From: Holacanthus passer | Lineage: Eukaryota > Chordata > Actinopteri > Pomacanthidae | Direction: 5' to 3' | Assembly: GCA_025331565.1 (NCBI GenBank) | Contig: JAFREQ010000025.1 | Location: 248,001 to 312,000 of the forward strand | Length of the DNA: 64,000 nucleotides | In this document: positions 24,698-38,675 of the stretch, piece after piece | Position numbering within the stretch: position 1 is the stretch's first letter | Layout of the letters: each line of letters starts with the position of its first letter | The notes under the pieces: model-generated | The model's input: the letters and a program-made list of their open reading frames with translations, nothing else | Database searches by the model: none | Told to the model about the DNA's origin: nothing | Position numbers and translations under genes: made by a program

Positions 24698-25697
24698 AAT
24701 AAACATATACAAACATTTTAGATGAGGGTCTCTTACATTTACTTCTTCAAGATTTGTGACCAAGATCTATAATAATTTGGACACTTTACAGTTGAGATAT
24801 GAATGTTGAGTACTTTCTGGTGGACAAACCAGGTAGCAACAATATATTATATGTGAGATAAGCTAATGTTTAAAATTAAAATTAGACATCAGGTGTCAAT
24901 TTGTCGTAGCTCAAGAGGTCATTTCTAAATGCACATGATGCTCAGTATTATGTTTTATCGCTTTACAACAGTTCTTCTTTTATAATGCTTGTGTATGAGA
25001 AAAAGACTTCCTGGGCAAGAACGTCTAACTTGCCTTACAAATTCGACAGCATCAACTTTGCCAAAATACTTGGTCACGGAGCCAAGCAGTATTCCTGTGA
25101 GCTTGACCAGCCCACCCTGCAGCTTGCCACCAGCACATTTGGTGTTGTTGTTTGAGTTTGCCTTTACCAAAGTACTAATCCCCCTCTTTCGCATCTCTCC
25201 CTCCTCTCCCTCCGTGGCATTTCTCTTCAATCAGGCAGGAAGCACAATAAGCTTAAGTTCTTTCTTCCATATGAGTGTGATGATTACGTATGATGGAATC
25301 TGAATCAGAGTGAATTATAACCCCTGAGTGATGACACAAGGGAGAGCTTTAGTGCCAAAAGCCTTCTTTCAAAAGACGAGGCTTTCTCCTTTAAAGCTAT
25401 TCCAGTATGGAGTTAGTGAATAAGCCTGGGGAGAAGGATAGCCAGATGGCTGCTTGTCATTCTCTGTGAGTCTATGAGCTTTCAGCTCCGCAAACCAAGG
25501 GATGCTATGACATTTTAAATTCAAGGGTTTTATTATTTTACACCATCTCTTGACTTTACACTTTCATTACAACTCATCACATTGGGACTTGGACAATATA
25601 AACAATAAGAGAAAACAAGTCAATTGCGAGCAGGAAAATTACTATTTAAATGAAATGCAAACCAAGAATTCACTCTACTTTTTTTTTAGAAATGACA
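24698..25697. other. Unique DNA with an unassigned minus-strand open frame
   Basis: A minus-strand open frame (24955-25230) includes the stretch KLQGGLVKLTGILLGSVTKY and a possible GTAAGG donor after GVDAVEF-like sequence near 25035. No polypyrimidine acceptor precedes it and I do not recognise the protein. I leave it uncalled; a conserved non-coding element is as likely. Confidence 0.35.
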
Positions 25698-26037
25698 AAA
25701 TTAGTCAGTTAACTGATTAGTTGGTTGACGCAAATTGGCAACTATTTTGATAATTCATTCAAGTTATTCTAAAAAAAGACAAAAAAGAAAATTAACATTC
25801 ACCAGTTCCAGCTTCTCCAGTGTGAGTATTTTCTGCTTGTCTCTGTTTTATATGGCTGTAAATTGAATATGTTTGGATATTGAACTGTGACAAATCTAGA
25901 TGTCTGAAGATGTCAGCTTTGGCTCCAGGAAATTAGGATTAATTTATTTTATTTATATTACTGTTTTCTTATATCTCACCAAATAATCAATTGATAAATT
26001 GATAAAATAATCAGCAGATAATCATTAGTTGCAGCCC
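25698..26037 (+). repeat. MITE-like repeat, near-complete copy
   Basis: The fullest copy in the window, about 340 bp. Start words are TTAGTCAGTTAACTGATTAG; the middle has CCAGCTTCTCCAGTGTGAG, TATTTTCTGC and AAATTGAATATGTTTGG; the end is AATAATCAGCAGATAATCAT then AGTTGCAGCC. The two ends carry loosely inverted ATTAAT/ATTGAT words, as in small hAT-like elements, but I cannot confirm true terminal inverted repeats. Confidence 0.7.
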
Positions 26038-29000
26038 AAATCTCTTTAAATTGCAAGTATATTATGGTTGGAAAATTGTTTCCTTAATGCATTAAACATT
26101 AATGGCTTTTCTGCATTAATTCAACAGTTCTTGTTTATAAGTTATATGATGATGCATTTGCATTAAACTCATCAGTGACTCAGTAGCCGATCTAGCTGTG
26201 ACTGCAGCTCCGTCCATTTGTGGACGTGTGGACAGACTAAGAAGCACAATCATTTATTTGATTTATTCTGATGCCCTGAATTTTCAAGAATACATGCTGA
26301 AGCGAAGCGGTGAGTCATCTCATAACAGCAAGAACAGAAGGCAGGCTGAATCATTATTAAAGCGGCTCTGTAACAAAGAAATAAACCAAGTGGTGTGTTG
26401 TACAGTGAATCAGAACTGCTGCAGGACAAACAGATGGCTTCCTTGCTGAACGCTTGTCCAGTTTGTCCTCAAAATTTTCTGTTATCAACTGTTAACTTTT
26501 CAAACACTTAGCACAAAATATCTGCAGTACGTCAGCTGGACAGTAAAGCCTACAGAAATGGGACAGACGACACACTCAGTCAGTCTCAGGGTGCTTGTTC
26601 TGACAGCAGGCAGAAGTAATCCTCACTCTACTTTCCGGCCTTAAATGATGTCCAAAAACCAACTCAGGCTCCTTGTGTCGCTCTAGTGAACACCTCTCAC
26701 AACAAACAGATGATGAATTTGGATTTCCAGTTCCCAATCGTCTCCACAGTGAAGTGGCTGCTTCTTCTGCCATCCCAATTTTCCTCTTATTGTCACCTTA
26801 ACCTGCTGGAAGAAATGTATGGTGCAAATACAGCTCAAGAAGAATCATCAGTTGAGACCACTGAAGCTACAATTCTCAGCTGTTTGCAGCATTTCCTGCT
26901 TTTGGAAAAGAGGATGAAGATGGATGGCAAGGGGAAAAGATTAAAACAGACCTCACCGTGGAAATGTATTACAATTTCACCACGAGTCAGACAAATGGCA
27001 TTTGAATTGATGGCCACATTCGCAGGACGGCAGGAAGGGAATCAACCTTTCAAGACAGGAAATGACCCGGTCACAGACACCATTACTGGAGTAAGAGAGA
27101 AGGATAATCTGCCTGTCCATACATTACATTTAACGGCTGAGGAAAAAGCAGCTAAGCCAGTCAGAGCTAATATTTAGCTAATATTATGAAGGACCTTGCA
27201 TGACCAGTATTTTGCGCCTTCGACACCGCAAACTAGATTAAAGGGTTCACACCCAGCGATTGAATTGATTGAAATGATAATAGCTGTCATCAAGGCCAGT
27301 CTGACATTCCACACTTGCATAATCTGATTTTTTGGGTACAACAGTGTGCTTCAAACAGGCCGAGGATCAAGACTTTAAAAACTGGGTTATTTCGCTCGAG
27401 TGGTCTTCAGATTAATATTTTATCTCAAGGATATAGTTTGTACAAATATTAGGCAAAAAAAACCTTACACAAATCAATTAGGATCTATTGGAGACCAATC
27501 CAAAAGCTTCACATTACCCAAGGTTTCAGACGCTTATATGCTGTGAGGCTGGGCAATGTACATCAGTGCAGTGCTACTGATTTGTAGAGACATTGCAGAG
27601 AGATTAGCAAGGACTTTTTATTATGAGGGGGTTGACCCTACTGACACCCAGACATGTTCAGCCTTCTAAATACCCCACAGCCCTCCTGTTACCCACCTGT
27701 CCAACAGCAGCCAGCAAAGAAAAAAAACAAAAAAACCATGGGCTATTTCTGTGTGTTGACCCAAAGAGGACCCTTCGCTCTGTCTACGTTACAAGATCAC
27801 CTCCTATATAGTTGATCCGACCTCCAGCCACAGGAGCTGAAAAGGGTCATGGTGGAATCACATACGACTGTAACAGACAACATGTGTTCGCCCCAAGACA
27901 TGCAGTGACCTCAATTATTAAATATGTGCCAAAAGAAACATTTGCCAGCAACTACAAAAAACCACTCACAGCAAAAACACTTAAAAGTAAATTAATTCTT
28001 CTTGATTCAGAAATGACTGTAGCAAGACTTTGAAATGAGGCAGACTGTATTTACTGAATAAATGCGAAGGTGTTTGCAGCGGCAAATTAATGTAAACAAT
28101 TAAAAATTAAAGGAGGATTTTCAAAGACTTTATGAGGTACACAACATATTTGGTCTGTATATATTAAGCAAAACGAATCCGTGTCGTGAGATTAAAATTA
28201 CACTGAAAATCAATGAGATGTTCATGAGGGAAAACATTTGTATAACTGTTATACATTATTCTTAATTATCAAACAGCTCTTGAGCCACAAAAAAGCTGTA
28301 TATAAATTTTCCCATTTACAAAAGTCCTCCGCAGAACCTGTAAACAGAAATAAAAACATGTAAATTCAGTGGAGATCCCTCGAAATAAGGTCAGTATCAG
28401 CGACGATACCAATCCAGCAGATCCGATCGGTGCATCTCTATTTGTCTCATATTTAATCCGAACTTTTCAGGCGTATAATAATTGTTTTCCAGATAAAACC
28501 TCCTGAATTACTAGAAGGGATTTTCAGTGACATTGTCATAAACAACACTGGAAAAAACCCCAAAAGTCTTTGGATCTAATCCTCACACTGCAGCCATTTC
28601 TTTCTAGTAACACAATTTGTCATAAAAACAGAGTTTACAGTAATATGTTAATGACAAAATTCTGCACTTGGCTTCTTGAAAGTCACACTGCTTCAACCCA
28701 GGAATCTCAGCTGTACAGTTTTAATTATTCTCAGGATTACTTCAGGCCTGTTTCTCATCTTATCCAAACTATAATAATAGAAGAGTGTTGATATAAAAAG
28801 AGAGCTTAAGCAGCTTAACCTCTTTTCACTCAGAAAAAGATCACCCAGGGACATGTGAATCACGCAAGTTGATTATTTGAGTAGGGACTGAAATAACTGT
28901 ATGAATATGTTGGTAAAATAAAAAAAACGACAACACCGCTAAACAGAAAAAAAAAAAATCAAAACATCTGAACTGTAAAATACCTTCCAGCTCATTCCCT

Positions 29001-32000
29001 GTAGCAAAGCTGTTAAACGGCTCTGTAAGAGTTATGATGGTCAATGCAAATTAATGTAGCGGTGATTCATGGGAAAGCCCTCCATTGGTGCCCTCTGTGC
29101 CATTTTATGGCCGTTATAAACCACAGCCTCCATCCACCTCAGAGCTGCATGCCTTTGGAGACAGAACCAGATGTTGACTAGAGAAATACCAAATAGAACT
29201 GAGGTGGTAAAAAAATGTGAGGGGACAAGTCAAACAGTCTGTGATTAATCCACCGATCCTGAATCCACTTTCATCAGCATTCACTGTTCACATGACACCT
29301 CCGCCACCTGAGCCCCACTTTCACACCCCTTTCTAGAAGACAACACCACGTCCTCTGTGATATAGTGTATTAATAGTCTTATGTGGTGTCAGGACTATTC
29401 AACTGAATGGTGTTATTTTTCCTTGTGGTTGTTTTAGTGCAATGCTAGTACTCCACCACACTAATCTGACGTGGGTGGCATAACAGATTTGTTAACAGTG
29501 GGAGAAAAAAACAATTTAAAACAAATGAAATGAAGACGCTGGGAGCTAAATGATTCATGGCATGGGCTAATGAACCAGCGGTTTTCACCAGCTTGACTAT
29601 TCATTTTCACGTAGTTAATATCGTCAAAATGAAATAGTGAAGACGGAAGCGAAGGAGCTCTGCCAGCATGCGTGGCAAAGAGCCTATATGAAGCCCTCCA
29701 TGGTGACACAGCCAGGGATGGGAAGTTTATTGTACTGTTACCGAATAAAGCCAGAGCAAAATGTTTCATATGTCTAAATTTGTAAAATCTGTGATGTGTT
29801 TGCTTAACACTGGACTGAGAGGGAAAATAACATCTTGTTGTTTCAGCTCCTTAGAGGCAGTCACAGTACATTGACCTGTTTTTCTCTGAAACTGTTCATT
29901 TGAGTAACCACAGCGGAGGAAAAAAGGGCTATGGGCCCTTCAGGCTGTCTCGAGCAAAAAATAGAAGAGCAGCAGTTGGCATCAAACCCCTGTTTCTTTA
30001 TTTTGCAGCGGCACTGCAGCAAAAAAGCAAGATAATTAACAGTGACAAAAAGCCATCTAAATAAGGAGATGGCATGGAGGCTTGTCAGGTTTGAGCTCAC
30101 TTGCCTCACAGACTCTTCTTCTTTCCAACCATGCTCCTCCCTTGATGAGCCAGTCACATCAAGCCAACGCCAGAGGCGGCGCAGCGCGAGGTCCCCTGAC
30201 CAGCGCCAACATAGCACATTTAAAATGAGTGAAAAAGAGGCAAATGTCTCAGGCAATTAGAGAGAGGACTGATGAGTAGTTGCTGCCAGGCATCGGCCAC
30301 AACAAAGCAACATAAAAGCGGATAAAGTGACTCTATATTTGTGCCAGTCACTTGAAGATGTGGACGCCACCTGACCTGGCCCTGCTGCAGAGATCCAGGG
30401 AGCCCAATAGTTAGAAGTTTCTAAAGCTTTCACTAAAAAATATCCTGAATTTTCCTAAAAGGAGCAAATCGGTTTAGTGTCACCTAGTTCTCGTGGACCA
30501 AAGAAAACCAGCAGAAGCAGGAGGAAAGTTTTGAAGTTACTCTGGATGCAAGGTCAATCATCATCTATAGCCTGCAAAGCCAGACAACACACTGCATCCT
30601 GTTAGCTTAGCTTTTGCTATCAGATTCAAATATATAATACAATTGATTGAGTCTGCGTCTGATTTATCAGCCAAAGAAGTTGAGAGTTTAGACAACATGG
30701 TTTGCCAAATCTCAAAACTTATAAACTAATTATCCCACTGTTGTATAAAATAAAAGGCATAGTGTTTTTCAAATGGTGCAAACATTTAAGATAATCAAAG
30801 TGTAAACCAGTTTTGACCTTCAAATCCATAATACTTGTAAACACATTGAAGACATGACCAATCAGACAGCCATGTATTTGCATGTGAAAAGAAGAATCAG
30901 AAAAATCAAGCGCTAAAAGCAAAAAGCAGCTTGTGGTTTTTTTTTTCGTAAATAATGGACTGTAACTCTATTTTTAATGCTTGACTTGAATGCTGCTTTT
31001 CCACAAACTCTTTGCTTCACACCTGTGGCTGCTAATAACTATACAGTGTAATAATAGGCATTCACACATGAGAATTTGCCCAGAGCAATTACTCTCTCCT
31101 GTTGCTGCCCTATGACCAAGTCCACTGGAGGAAAACAAGCAAATGACCTACCTCGCGGCCATATTAGTAGTGACCAGTGAGGTAGTAAAGGGGGATTCTT
31201 TCTCCACATATGCTCTCCCAGTCCAGGCTACAACCACCAACTTATTATGCTCCGAAACAGGCCTTGTTGTAATTCACTTGTGATGTGCATACACTGGCTT
31301 ATACACCACACCTAGATTAAGACATTCTCTTTCTCTTCTTCATATTGCCTAGTTTCAAAGGTCTGTGCATTATCCTGCCTTCAGATGTATGGAGGGCTAA
31401 TGTAAGACTATCTAAGCATCTGACAGCTCGTCTCTTCAAAGGCTTTTGTCAGCTAGTTGCTCTGGAGGGGGATTTGAACAGCGAGGTCCCCACAGGATCA
31501 AGTCGGCCCTGGGCATGTCTCTCATCTCCACACCGGTCTGTTTACCTGCAGGCTACATGTCCAACCAGAAAAGTCGATGCCATTCTTGAAACAAACTGTG
31601 CACTGGCTGAATGACCGTATTAATTTAACTCAATAAACAATGCGTGAGAATTCATATGCAGGAAAAACGCTGCCATCGTGGTGTTTTACTGTCAAGTCTC
31701 TAAAACACTACAAGCATTTTCAAATGAGCTATGAACTCTAATATTTTTTCCTTGCATTATATTTTTGTTTTAATTATGGCTGAAACAAAACAGCAATGAC
31801 AATGTAATAAAAGTAGTTTTAAAGCTAATCCTAATGGAGAATACTTCTGTCATTTATCCTGGCCCACAGAGATACTTCCTTCCAGCCATCATATATAATT
31901 CAGGATCATTATTCCTCTCGAGGGCCTTGTGATTGTCTACAAGGAGCTCCTGACTGATGCCACAGCCCCAAATGCCTGATAACCACGGTGATGGCTCGCC

Positions 32001-34570
32001 CTTGTCCACATCCTCATTAAGAAAGTACAGGACAAGGAGTAAGTTGGGTAAACAAGCTGAATCCATTCCATTAATGGCTTTGGGCTCCCCTGCCACACCA
32101 CCATTAATTATCTGGTCTTACAGAGAGATTAGATGAGAGAAAACAACAAGTCACGTGCCAGTATCTACTGCCTGGAGGTCTGCTGACTTTTTAATTAGAC
32201 ATTCCTCATGACCAAAACTTCTTCAGTCATTTTTCTTCTGCATTTAATTCTTATTGTTCTCAAAAACAAAATCTACCAATTTGAGGAGACAAGCATTTAA
32301 TACAGCGGAGTTCTATATTTTTTAGGTCGTTAAAGCACATTTTCTTGACACAAGTTAAGGCAACATTTTTTTTTTTTTTTTTTGGAAAAGTCCTGAAACA
32401 AAAAATGGATTCCCCTGAGAAAAGCTGTTTGAACAGCTGGAGCCTGGAGGAGAGAGTGTGCCTGCTGTTATAGCAAGAGCTAACTTGACTAAACCACATC
32501 AAGTGAGAGGTGTGACTTCTCTGGAGACTGTTGCAAACAATAAACCTGGTGGATCACCCAGAGCCAAGGAAATACGGTTACAGGTAGTATAGTCAATGAT
32601 CAATGGCCAATTTTCTCCAGAGGAACACTTTGATTTAGTCAAAGTGCTTAACCTGCTGACAATGAATCACAGGAAGCAGAGTTGTGAGTTTTGATCAGCT
32701 GCAGAGTGGTGGGCTTAATGTCCTTTATACAGGCACCTGGATAGGAGGAAGTTCAGCAAGTGCATATCGCCATGGACCACAGAGGTGCCAACAACAAGCA
32801 CCAAGGGTGAGGACCGTGCCGAGGTGAGGGCAGAAGGCAGCCGGGGATGTGTCAGAACAAACAAACCAAAGGCGTATTCACATTACACTGGAAAAACAAG
32901 GGTCTTACACTGGATGTTCCATGTTGGTCAGCACAGTATTTACCACTATGAAACTCTCAGTGGCGCAATACTAAATCACACCACCTTAGCTAGAATACAA
33001 ATGTGTCCTAAACCATGTTCTTGTAAGCTTTTGTATCTGGATATTACCAGGCGAATAGACCCTTCCTTTTGTCTTTGTCAATTTGTACAGTTGAACAATG
33101 TACAGTTCTGAAAATTTGGAAACACAAGAAGGATAATTCGTTTACATCTATCTTTCTGTCTAAGCAGCTTTTGGCCGTCCCCACAGCTCAGGTCAAAGTT
33201 CAACAAATTTTAACGTTTGAGGCACTCCAGCTTCACCACAAATATACGTCCATAGCTGCAGGGCAACACACCGCATAAACGATGATAAGGCACAAGCAAA
33301 AGCTCACAGGAGGCAGCCATTTACCCTAATGCAGTATATAACCATGAAAATGCATAATCTAATCTCTCTATTGCATTGCTGGTGAAGCAGAGCCACTTGT
33401 ACTCAACACAATGCTATGTGATCTGAACTGTCTGTGTGTGTGGGAGGAAAAACTAATTTTTGAGTTGCAACTGCATAAAATGTTTAACTGCTCTTGATCA
33501 CATTAATTATTGAAATATGTGTTATAATTACACCAAACCAAATATTACCACCAATTCAAATATTTGATTAATTAACTCCAGCTCCCACAAAATGATGGCT
33601 AGTTTCCAATTTGGCAACCATATCTAAAACTACGTGGTCTAAATCACTCACATTCATGTTCTTCTGTCAAGAAAAAAACAAATGATTATTGTAGATACAT
33701 ATGGGCATCAGAAAAACACTGTAAGAGAGAAAAATAAATCTGCAGTCACACTAAAAAGAAGCAGAAACAAATCACTAGATAGTGTACCGAAGTGTAAATG
33801 GAAAGGGTTATCGCTGCCTTTAAGGCACACTGCCACTACATTAAGTCACAGTGCGTACTTTCTATTGATACGATAGTGTGTCATCACATTGAGGCTGTGA
33901 AAAGATCTTCAAAGTCATCTCATCTCTCCTCAGGGCAGCAAAGAAGGTAATACGGGTGCAACACAGTGCATCGCATCAATCACTGTCAGAAATTCTATGA
34001 AATAATTTCAGCACATTTAATAAGAAACAGTAAATATCGTTCATTATTGATACCTCCAATCAATGCGAGCTGCATGCTATTTGTTTGGAGCTCTCTTTTA
34101 CAGCCAAAGTGGGCAAATGACCTGGAAACACAGCAAACATTCTTTATATCCGTGATGTAATAAATCACTGTGATTCTGCTGGTCTCTAAACACCTCTGCT
34201 CTGGAGGCACTCCTCCTTATTTTGTACAGGTTCAATAGTTTCTCCCTTTGGAGCTCCTTTTCTTCCTTCTCAAAGTTTATGTATAGATCCGGTTGATACT
34301 GTAAATATATTAAGCTATAAAAGTTTAGGTTCAACCCTAATATTCTCTAAAACTGGTGATGGAGTTGATAAAGGGTAGAAAGGTTTTTAGAAATGTTTAG
34401 ATATGGTGGCTTAAACAAAACATATTTACTTTAAAATGTGCTTTCTGGACAATCACCTGCAAAATCATTTAATATTTCACAACATCCTTATCATGAAAGT
34501 CAGAAACACATTACAAATGAATGAAAAAAGCTTATGACCTATCTCCAATCTGCTGCTACAACAATATGAA
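26038..34570. other. Long repeat-poor unique stretch, no gene called
   Basis: Over 8.5 kb I recognise almost no repeats, only a scrap of a teleost element at 28380-28440 (GTCAGTATCAGCGACGATAC then GATCCGATCGGTGCATCTCT) and an 18-nt T-run at 32366-32383. The largest frame (26686-27177, plus, 163 codons) has no domain I recognise. 29040-29160, 30050-30310 and 31850-32130 look like possible conserved non-coding elements: balanced composition, no repeats, homeodomain-type words. Paucity of repeats would suit a regulatory intron. Confidence 0.4.
32366..32383 (+). repeat. T18 homopolymer
   Basis: An 18-nt T run; read as poly-A on the minus strand it could be an old retrocopy tail, but nothing next to it supports that. 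Confidence 0.9.
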
Positions 34571-34725
34571 AGTTTGACATTGTGGGGAAATACACTTGAT
34601 TGATTTCTTGCTGGGATCTAGATGACAACACTGATACCAATCTTGGGTCTGTACAGTAAATATGACGCTACCACCAACAGTCATTTAGCTTATCTTAGCA
34701 CAAAGGCTCGAAACTCTCTCTGACA
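34571..34725 (+). repeat. Teleost repeat (TTTGACATTGTGGGGAAAT type), 5' part
   Basis: Contains in order AGTTTGACATTGTGGGGAAA, TTGATTTCTTGCTGGGATCT, AGATGACAACACTGATACCA, GTCTGTACAGTAAATATGAC, and TCATTTAGCTTATCTTAGCA then CAAAGGCTCGAAAC. This matches the 5' part of a percomorph repeat as I recall it. A second, internally deleted copy starts at 57463. Confidence 0.7.
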
Positions 34726-37700
34726 CTGCCAGCTATTGGCCAGATTGCTATGTGGGAGTTTCTACTCAGCATGTCAGCATACGGCATGGAGTACACCACC
34801 AAGTACGCTACATCCTTTACACATCCTCCACCTCCTCTGTCCTTGTTCTTCCTCCTCGCTGCATTTAAAAGGACGAAGATGGAGAGGCCCGCTGCCTTTA
34901 ACGTATAAAAACAGAAAAACACAAATATTTATTCCTATTGCGGGTGATTGATGTGAACTTGTCAGAACCTCAGGAGTATGCTTTCCTATACGGCAATTAC
35001 AGCATACACACAGGCATATGGCAAGCTGAAGGTCATCTGCAGCATGGCGTGTGTGTGTGTGTGTGTCTGCGTATGTGGCGAACAGTAAGTTAATTGAATG
35101 TAAGAAGCTGTATGAATACTGATATTCCATAGGGAGTAACAGATGTGAGGCTTCAATCCAAAGCCGCTATATTAAGTTGAGAGTGAAAATGTGTGTGAAT
35201 TGGCGAGCGGGGCTCTGTCTTGTCCCACTGACAATTAGGCTTGATCGTTCACGTACTCCCGCTTTGTCACATAAACACACAGACGTACAGTAGCGGGCTC
35301 GCTGTCATTATCATTCACCACTTTGCGAAAACAAATCTTATTTAGGTCTATTTATCTGTGAAAAATAAGCTTTCCAGAGCGTGTACGTTCTCTCACATTC
35401 ATATAGTCGACTTATACACATTCACTCATGGGTACCGCCCAGAACTGCAGCAGGCTATTGTGTGCTTTATTATGTGGGTCTTACTGTATTCATAACCGTG
35501 TAGTCATACTATAGAACTATGAGCGCAGATGGATGTCTTTGCTGTACCTTGTATATGTGGTAGCCCTAAAGATATTCCCATGTAGCAGATGTCGTGCAGA
35601 GATAAGAGCACAGTTTCACTAATGAGCACTTTGATGTGAATTCAAGGGACAGTGCGACATGATTAAGCTGAACTGAAACAATCTGCAGCTTTAAATATTT
35701 CATTGATAGAGCAAAAATGTGTAGATGATTTTCGAACTCATCCAATTATGCTTGTAATATATATTAAGTTTATATCCCATTAAGTATATGAATCCTCTGC
35801 TTGGATTTCAACAAAGAACTGAATTACTGCGGGTAAGGATGCATAAATAGTCAGGGATTTAAGTCTGTACTCGATGCTGTTATATAAAACTGTTAAAGAT
35901 AAATAAGTATGCAGAGATTAGTATGGATGAGGAGATTGTTTGACTGTTTATGGAGGCAAAATGCTCTTGCCTGGAGTGCAAATCCCTCTGCAGGGAGCGA
36001 TGCGGTTCCTGCTGCATTTGCATCGGCTTTGACAGTCCATCCAATCAGACGATCAAGTGCACACCTACAGTGACATCACCCCCTCCATATCTGCCAGCAG
36101 CAACAGCAGATATCATTCTCAACCCCATCAGTAATGAAACTCCTCTACTCACAATCTGTTTTGTCTTTAATAAATCAGCCCGGCAACACCCACATATTCT
36201 TGTGGCCCTCAGAAAGGGAATTTGTCATTCAGCTGTTGACCAAATCTGGCACAGCCCAAGCTGCGCTGGCAACAGCCAGGGAGGTTACACACATACTCTT
36301 GATTTATTGGCATGATATACTGGACAAAGCAAAATAAAATATGTTCCACAAGACATAAGTCATTTATCTTGGAACTGTCACAAACCAATCTTCACAGCAA
36401 GGACAAGCAGAAATTGAAAATGGGAAAACACAGTGGCAAGTTGACCAAGTAAGCAAAGCAGTGCCCTCAAGGCCTCGCTAAATTCAGGCACACAGACATC
36501 TTGAACTGAAAATGCTGAAATTTCACCTTTTCATTGAATCTAACTTCAGTTCAAGTCCCTTGATAACAAAAGATGTTTTTGAAGCAAATGTCAGACAGAC
36601 ACTCTGGCAGACTGAGGCACCAAAGGCCTGATGTCCTCAACAACAACAATCCCACTGGTCTCTAATGCTTTATTTAGATGTTTGCAGGCTTCATTAAGTC
36701 GAGTGGACGGCACGATTTCTGGGTTTGAGTGCTGCTCTGGATCTCTTTTTCAGTCCAGAGTTCAGAGCTCAAGCCAACTCGTCAGGAGAAAAGGAACAGC
36801 CGTCACCCAGCATATGGACTCTCAGTGGGGAACTGATAAAGCGGGCCGCTGGTATTGCCCTCTGTACCTGCAGAAAACAATTAATCCTCATTTCCTCCCG
36901 CCTTGGTGGATCTTGTTTGGACCAGTGTCAGACAGAGAGAGACGAAGGACAAGGGAGAAAATCTGAAAAGATGCAGCTGGACTCTTTGTCTACGCCTCAC
37001 ATCTAGACATTTATCTATCCTGTGACCCTGGACATGCAGTCCCACCATTTCTCTGGCAGCAAGAAAAGACTGCTCACTCTGCCATTATAAAGAGCATAAG
37101 ACAGAGATGGAGTGAGAGAGGGGTCATCTCATACTGTGCCAGGCCATATGCTCTGACCTCTCCATTCAGTTCAAATGGCCTCAGCTTTTATGAAGTACAA
37201 AAACTCTGCGGATGACATTCCTCTTGATGTCTTTCATCTTCCAAGCTCTGTCCTTGTCAGTGGCCAGAGCTTGTTGTTGGTGTACAGGGAGAAGAGGGGC
37301 AACAGACTTAAGAGATTCTGCACATTTGGAATTTCATCCAAACAAATGAGTCAATTAATGCAGTTTTGAACGCACTTTGATTTAAGAGGATTTGGTGAAA
37401 GCCATCAGAAATGACTTAGCCTGGTCTTCATTTTACACAATAATTCAAAGGTTTAATTGCCTTCAAAAGCACGTATTATTCCAGTCAATGATGCAGGGCT
37501 TAGTTCTTCGGGGCTGAGTGGTATCACAGTGACTCATTGCTCACCAGTGTTTTTTGCTCAGTAAAAGCTCGACAAAAGGTAAGAAAGGAATGCTGATGCT
37601 CCCCTGGTTCTCTCTCCTGTGCCAGTTCCTCACTACCTACAAACTACTCCTGACAAACTGCCCAACAGTGCCTGAAATATTACCCATAAAGCCCAATGCC

Positions 37701-38005
37701 ACTATAAACCTGGAGCTGTCAGCTGATTTGTGAATCCAATTAGTTTCCTCTCTGTAATGGTTGTGTTCAGTGCCATGATGTAAGTCAGCTGCTGCTGGCA
37801 TCTGTCAGCAAAGATTCAGCTTTCACAGAGAACAACATGCAGAATTGGGATAGAGAACTTAAAAACTTTACAGCATCACCTTTAATGTACAGCCCACACA
37901 CATCTATAGGTCATGAGAACAAAAGTGCCTTTCTGATGTGAAAAATAGAAAAGATGGAAGCTATCTATTTAGGGGCATTACATGCAGAACATGTACTCAT
38001 TTTTA
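34726..38005. other. Unique non-coding DNA
   Basis: No gene is supported. 35950-36320 is open on the plus strand and repeat-free, with balanced composition, but the frame has a Cys-rich random look and no splice sites I would trust. 36600-37010 and 37370-37560 have the same character. Confidence 0.4.
35049..35066 (+). repeat. (GT)9 microsatellite
   Basis: Nine uninterrupted GT units. Confidence 0.9.
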
Positions 38006-38675
38006 GCCATGCCAGAGGTGTGACTCTAGAGCTGGAAAACTCTGTTTCTGTTGGCCAGGCCAACACTTTTTTCCAGAGAGAAATATTTCAGCAGATGGAT
38101 GATTATGAATGAAAGAATTTTACAGACATCCATCGTAGCTCTACAGATTTTGGTGATACCCTCCACCAGAAAATCAAAGTTTCCAGTTATGCTGTGAAAT
38201 ATCTCAACATCTACTTGACGGATTAGCACAAAATCTGTCCAGACATTCATGGTCCCCAGATCCCTAAAAATTTACATTTTGCATCACCATGACACTGAAA
38301 TTTGTGGTTTTGTGTGAAATGTCTCGACAGCAGTTGGATGGATTTCCATAAAATTTTGAATGAACATTCATGTCCCCCTCAGGATTAACTGGAATCGCTG
38401 TGGCGATCCTCTCATTTGCCATCGAGCACCATCAGCCCGCAAAATTAACAACATTCCCATCAGCCATATATTAGCTGCACTTTGAGTTTAGTACTAATTA
38501 GCAAATGTTAGAATGCTAATATGATAAACTAAGATGGTGAACATGACAAAAAGCATGCCCTCTGAGCATCAGTAAGTTAGCATTGCCATTGAAAGTATAT
38601 TAGCATGCCGGCATTTAAACAACAAGCACCACTGTGAGTACAGCAGAGCTGCTACTGCAGCTGTAGACATCTTCT
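38006..38675 (+). repeat. Teleost interspersed repeat, copy C (near full length)
   Basis: The longest copy, about 670 bp. It begins AGCCATGCCAGAGGTG and ends GCTGCTACTGCAGCTGTAGA, an end pair also seen in family copies I recall. Inside are CATTCATGTCCCCCTCAGGA, TAATTAGCAAATGTTAGAAT, AAGATGGTGAACATGACAAA, CATCAGTAAGTTAGCATTGC and TTAGCATGCCGGCATTTA. Copy A shares these words in the same order; copy A lacks the 5' block around 38030-38280. Confidence 0.75.

Noticed and set aside
26686..27177. 163-codon plus-strand open frame
   Set aside because: No recognisable domain, no convincing acceptor or donor, and composition similar to flanking non-coding DNA. Frames of this length are expected by chance in 64 kb.
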